Positions 5,501-6,847 of a stretch of DNA of 6,847 bases are shown piece after piece; the first letter of the stretch is position 1, and the number at the start of each line of letters is the position of its first letter. This DNA comes from an uncultured Fibrobacter sp. (GTDB lineage Bacteria; Fibrobacterota; Fibrobacteria; Fibrobacterales; Fibrobacteraceae). The notes beneath the pieces are model-generated. The model made no database searches. It was not told the DNA's origin and worked only from the letters and a program-made list of their open reading frames with translations. A program made the position numbers and the translations under genes. The stretch lies in the NCBI RefSeq assembly GCF_937877005.1, contig NZ_CALEFV010000315.1, forward strand, positions 1 through 6,847, written 5' to 3'.

Positions 5501-6267
5501 TATTCCATCACATCCTTGAGAATCTGTTCAATCATATATTCGCTGGGCGCACCACTCCAGACGCGCTTGATATAGCCATCCTTATCGAGCAACATCAGGG
5601 TCGGGACCGAATGGATTCCATAGCGAGTCCACATCTCTTTCGTTGCATCGCGGTATAGCGGATAAGGGGACGCATGCTGATGCAAATAGAAGTCATTTAA
5701 AGTCTTGAGCGGCTCATCGGCAATCCCGATGATTTCAAGGCCCTTGGAACTATATTTTTTGTAGATATTCTCGAGAACGGGAAGCGTCTTGCGACAAGGA
5801 CCGCACCAGGTTGCCCAGAAATCAAGCAATGTTGCCCTAGGCCGATCCTTACGCTTTTCTCCGTTCTTGTAAAAATTCTCGCCGAACTTGGCTATCTTGC
5901 TTCCGATGGCAGACCCCGTCAAGCTACTGATGTCATCTGGCCGATCCGTCAGAGCTACCGTCAGCGTCTTTCTTTTGCCTTCGCGAGCAATCTCAACCTT
6001 AATCTTCTGTCCTGCCTTATGATCAGCAATAGCAGACTGTATCTGAGCAATATCGGTCAACGGCAGCCCTTGTACACCCACAATAAGATCACCAGCGACC
6101 ATTCCGGCAGTAAAACAGCCCGATTCCGGATGAACACCAATGACACTCAATGCAAGATGGTTTTCGTAGGTAGACCTTTTAAAGGTGACTCCAAGCCACG
6201 GGACTGCATAGGATAGTCCAGTTGCAAAAAGCAAAGCGATAACAATATTACGAAATAATGGTTTCAT
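5500..6267 (-). CDS. exported PDZ-thioredoxin (TlpA-like) fusion protein
   Basis: This 255-aa protein has a signal peptide (KPLFRN then hydrophobic 8-20, likely cleaved after SYA at 21) that sends it to the periplasm. Residues 24-107 look like a PDZ domain: WLGVTF at its start, then GMVAGDLIVGVQGLPL (55-70), the usual hydrophobic-GD-I-hydrophobic pattern, and KVEIAREGKRKTL. Residues 120-255 are a thioredoxin fold of the TlpA/ResA type: LLDFWATWCGPC (147-158) with the CGPC active site, the GIADE strand, and the cis-proline in SVPT (Pro222). It should reduce or exchange disulfides in exported proteins, with the PDZ part recruiting a partner or C-terminus. The ATG at 6267 is preferred: an in-frame ATG at 6336 would add 23 residues encoded by the intergenic hairpin and would spoil the signal peptide. 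No clear Shine-Dalgarno precedes the chosen start. It follows pyrD on the same strand, 102 bp apart with a probable terminator between. Confidence 0.93.
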   Translation of the reverse strand: MKPLFRNIVIALLFATGLSYAVPWLGVTFKRSTYENHLALSVIGVHPESGCFTAGMVAGDLIVGVQGLPLTDIAQIQSAIADHKAGQKIKVEIAREGKRKTLTVALTDRPDDISSLTGSAIGSKIAKFGENFYKNGEKRKDRPRATLLDFWATWCGPCRKTLPVLENIYKKYSSKGLEIIGIADEPLKTLNDFYLHQHASPYPLYRDATKEMWTRYGIHSVPTLMLLDKDGYIKRVWSGAPSEYMIEQILKDVME

Positions 6268-6282
6268 TTTATGAGAGACGTG

Positions 6283-6343
6283 AAAAAAAAGCGAGATGTG
6301 GAATGTAAGATGATAAACTAATTTCACATAACACACTCCACAT
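6283..6343 (-). terminator. imperfect hairpin plus T tract after pyrD
   Basis: ATGTGGA (6296-6302) is the exact complement of TCCACAT (6337-6343). Going inward, TGT/ACA, ATG/CAT and AAA/TTT also pair with mismatches between, giving about 16 pairs over 22-nt arms and a 4-nt loop near 6318-6321. On the minus strand the stem is followed by CTCGC and then eight T (6290-6283). This suits a rho-independent terminator for pyrD, although the stem is AT-rich and interrupted and the T run starts 5 nt after it. Confidence 0.55.
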
Positions 6344-6355
6344 TACAAATTGCAC
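6291..6355 (-). repeat. degenerate heptanucleotide inverted array after pyrD
   Basis: Read on the minus strand from 6355 the words are GTGCAAT, TTGTAAT, GTGGAGT, GTGTTAT, GTGAAAT (period exactly 7, consensus GTGxxAT). A 9-nt middle follows, then ATCTTAC, ATTCCAC, ATCTCGC, which are complementary-type words. The array therefore makes the hairpin described separately. It begins 15 nt past the pyrD stop. The period and word order match the 4462-4530 locus, but with different words. Confidence 0.5.
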
Positions 6356-6369
6356 TTGAGTCCTGAGAT

Positions 6370-6847
6370 CTATACAGCCTTCGTCTGCTTCGGGTTGTGA
6401 TCGTCGTAATCCGACAAAGTCTTGTAACCTTCTTCCTGTAGTGCCGCCTCGAGCTCGCGACGCATCGCGTGAGCCGCCATCCAGCGGAACGCAACGACCG
6501 AGTAGCACTGCACGGCATCGACACCGAGCTTAATCAAGTCATACACCTTGAATCCATGGTCGATACCGCCGCAAGCGATTACGCTGAATTCCGGGTAATG
6601 CGTGCGAATGTAGGTCACATTCCATAGCATGTTTTCGTAAAGAGGACGTCCTGACATACCGCCGCAGTCCCCATCTGCGCGAAGCGGGGTCAAATTTTCA
6701 TATTTGGCCTCGACAGGCAGTTCACTGATTTTCTTAGTCGGGTACGTATTCCCCACCACAACTCCGTTCACTCCCGTACGCTTGAGCATGTCCATGATGT
6801 TCACCAGATGGCGTTCCGAAAGGTCGGGGCTGATCTTTACTCCGCTT
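6370..6847 (-). CDS. pyrD: dihydroorotate dehydrogenase, N-terminal part outside the window
   Basis: This FMN enzyme oxidises dihydroorotate to orotate, the fourth step of pyrimidine synthesis. The open frame continues past the window edge (first full codon 6846-6844), giving 158 visible residues that begin SGVKISPDLSERHL, as in the VKI(A/S)PD(L) segment. GNT at 32-34 fits the substrate/FMN Asn, GGMSGRPL (62-69) the phosphate-binding loop, IACGGI (90-95) the second FMN phosphate strand, and VQCYS (112-116) the closing strand. A C-terminal helix ends in LQEEGYKTLSDYD, typical of class 1-like enzymes, but the class-defining catalytic base (Cys or Ser) is outside the window, so the class is open. 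A tail of about 12 polar residues (DDHNPKQTKAV) follows. The ATG at 6804 is internal, not the start. The TAG stop is followed by the 7-nt array and hairpin. Confidence 0.92.
   Translation of the reverse strand, partial: SGVKISPDLSERHLVNIMDMLKRTGVNGVVVGNTYPTKKISELPVEAKYENLTPLRADGDCGGMSGRPLYENMLWNVTYIRTHYPEFSVIACGGIDHGFKVYDLIKLGVDAVQCYSVVAFRWMAAHAMRRELEAALQEEGYKTLSDYDDHNPKQTKAV

Noticed and set aside
6309..6314. TATCAT -10-like box on the minus strand upstream of the PDZ-thioredoxin gene
   Set aside because: No credible -35 at 16-18 nt and it lies in the hairpin loop region, so a promoter cannot be claimed.
6268..6336. N-terminal extension of the PDZ-thioredoxin gene to the ATG at 6336
   Set aside because: The extra 23 codons fall in the heptad hairpin and T tract, have no ribosome-binding site and would bury the signal peptide.

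Overview
The window looks like a chromosomal stretch from a Fibrobacter-type bacterium (phylum Fibrobacterota). The pointers are moderate GC with AT-rich gaps, an ftsH-folP-cdaA cluster, a membrane protein whose periplasmic coiled coil is built from repeated (A/R)DS(L/I) words, a cysteine-rich formylglycine-generating-enzyme-like (SUMF1-fold) domain, and low-complexity 7-nt word arrays at gene ends. The assignment rests on recalled gene style, not on a search. Nothing suggests a phage, plasmid, insertion sequence or CRISPR array.

Layout. 1-3144 (+): the 3' part of ftsH (AAA+ membrane protease), folP (dihydropteroate synthase) and cdaA (c-di-AMP synthase). They are translationally packed (1-nt and 14-nt overlaps) and surely one operon. 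3191-4447 (+): a single-pass membrane protein with a DS(L/I)-repeat stalk, a chitobiase-like beta domain and a SUMF1-like domain. 4448-4527: a convergent gap with a heptanucleotide array and inverted repeat. 4528-5061 (-): a membrane-anchored M15-like metallopeptidase. 5062-5093: a 32-bp divergent gap with mirrored ribosome-binding sites. 5094-5447 (+): a small lipoprotein. 5448-5499: a convergent gap with a classical GC-rich terminator. 5500-6267 (-): an exported PDZ-thioredoxin (TlpA-like) fusion. 6268-6369: a second hairpin-forming heptad region followed by a T tract. 6370-6847 (-): the C-terminal part of a dihydroorotate dehydrogenase (pyrD).

How the genes relate. The first block is housekeeping: membrane proteostasis, folate synthesis and c-di-AMP signalling. 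The gene after cdaA is not the usual cdaR/ybbR regulator. The middle block is envelope-directed: a Cys-rich periplasmic protein, a probable peptidoglycan peptidase, a lipoprotein and a periplasmic disulfide-type thioredoxin. A functional link among these is only inferred from location.

The observation most worth a second look is non-coding. Three gaps (3141-3182, 4462-4530, 6291-6355) carry period-7 word arrays. The words differ from locus to locus, but all three arrays sit at the 3' ends of genes. Two of them fold as G-type words, a loop, then complementary C-type words. The one convergent gap without such an array has an ordinary terminator instead. I see no complete novel multi-gene system here.
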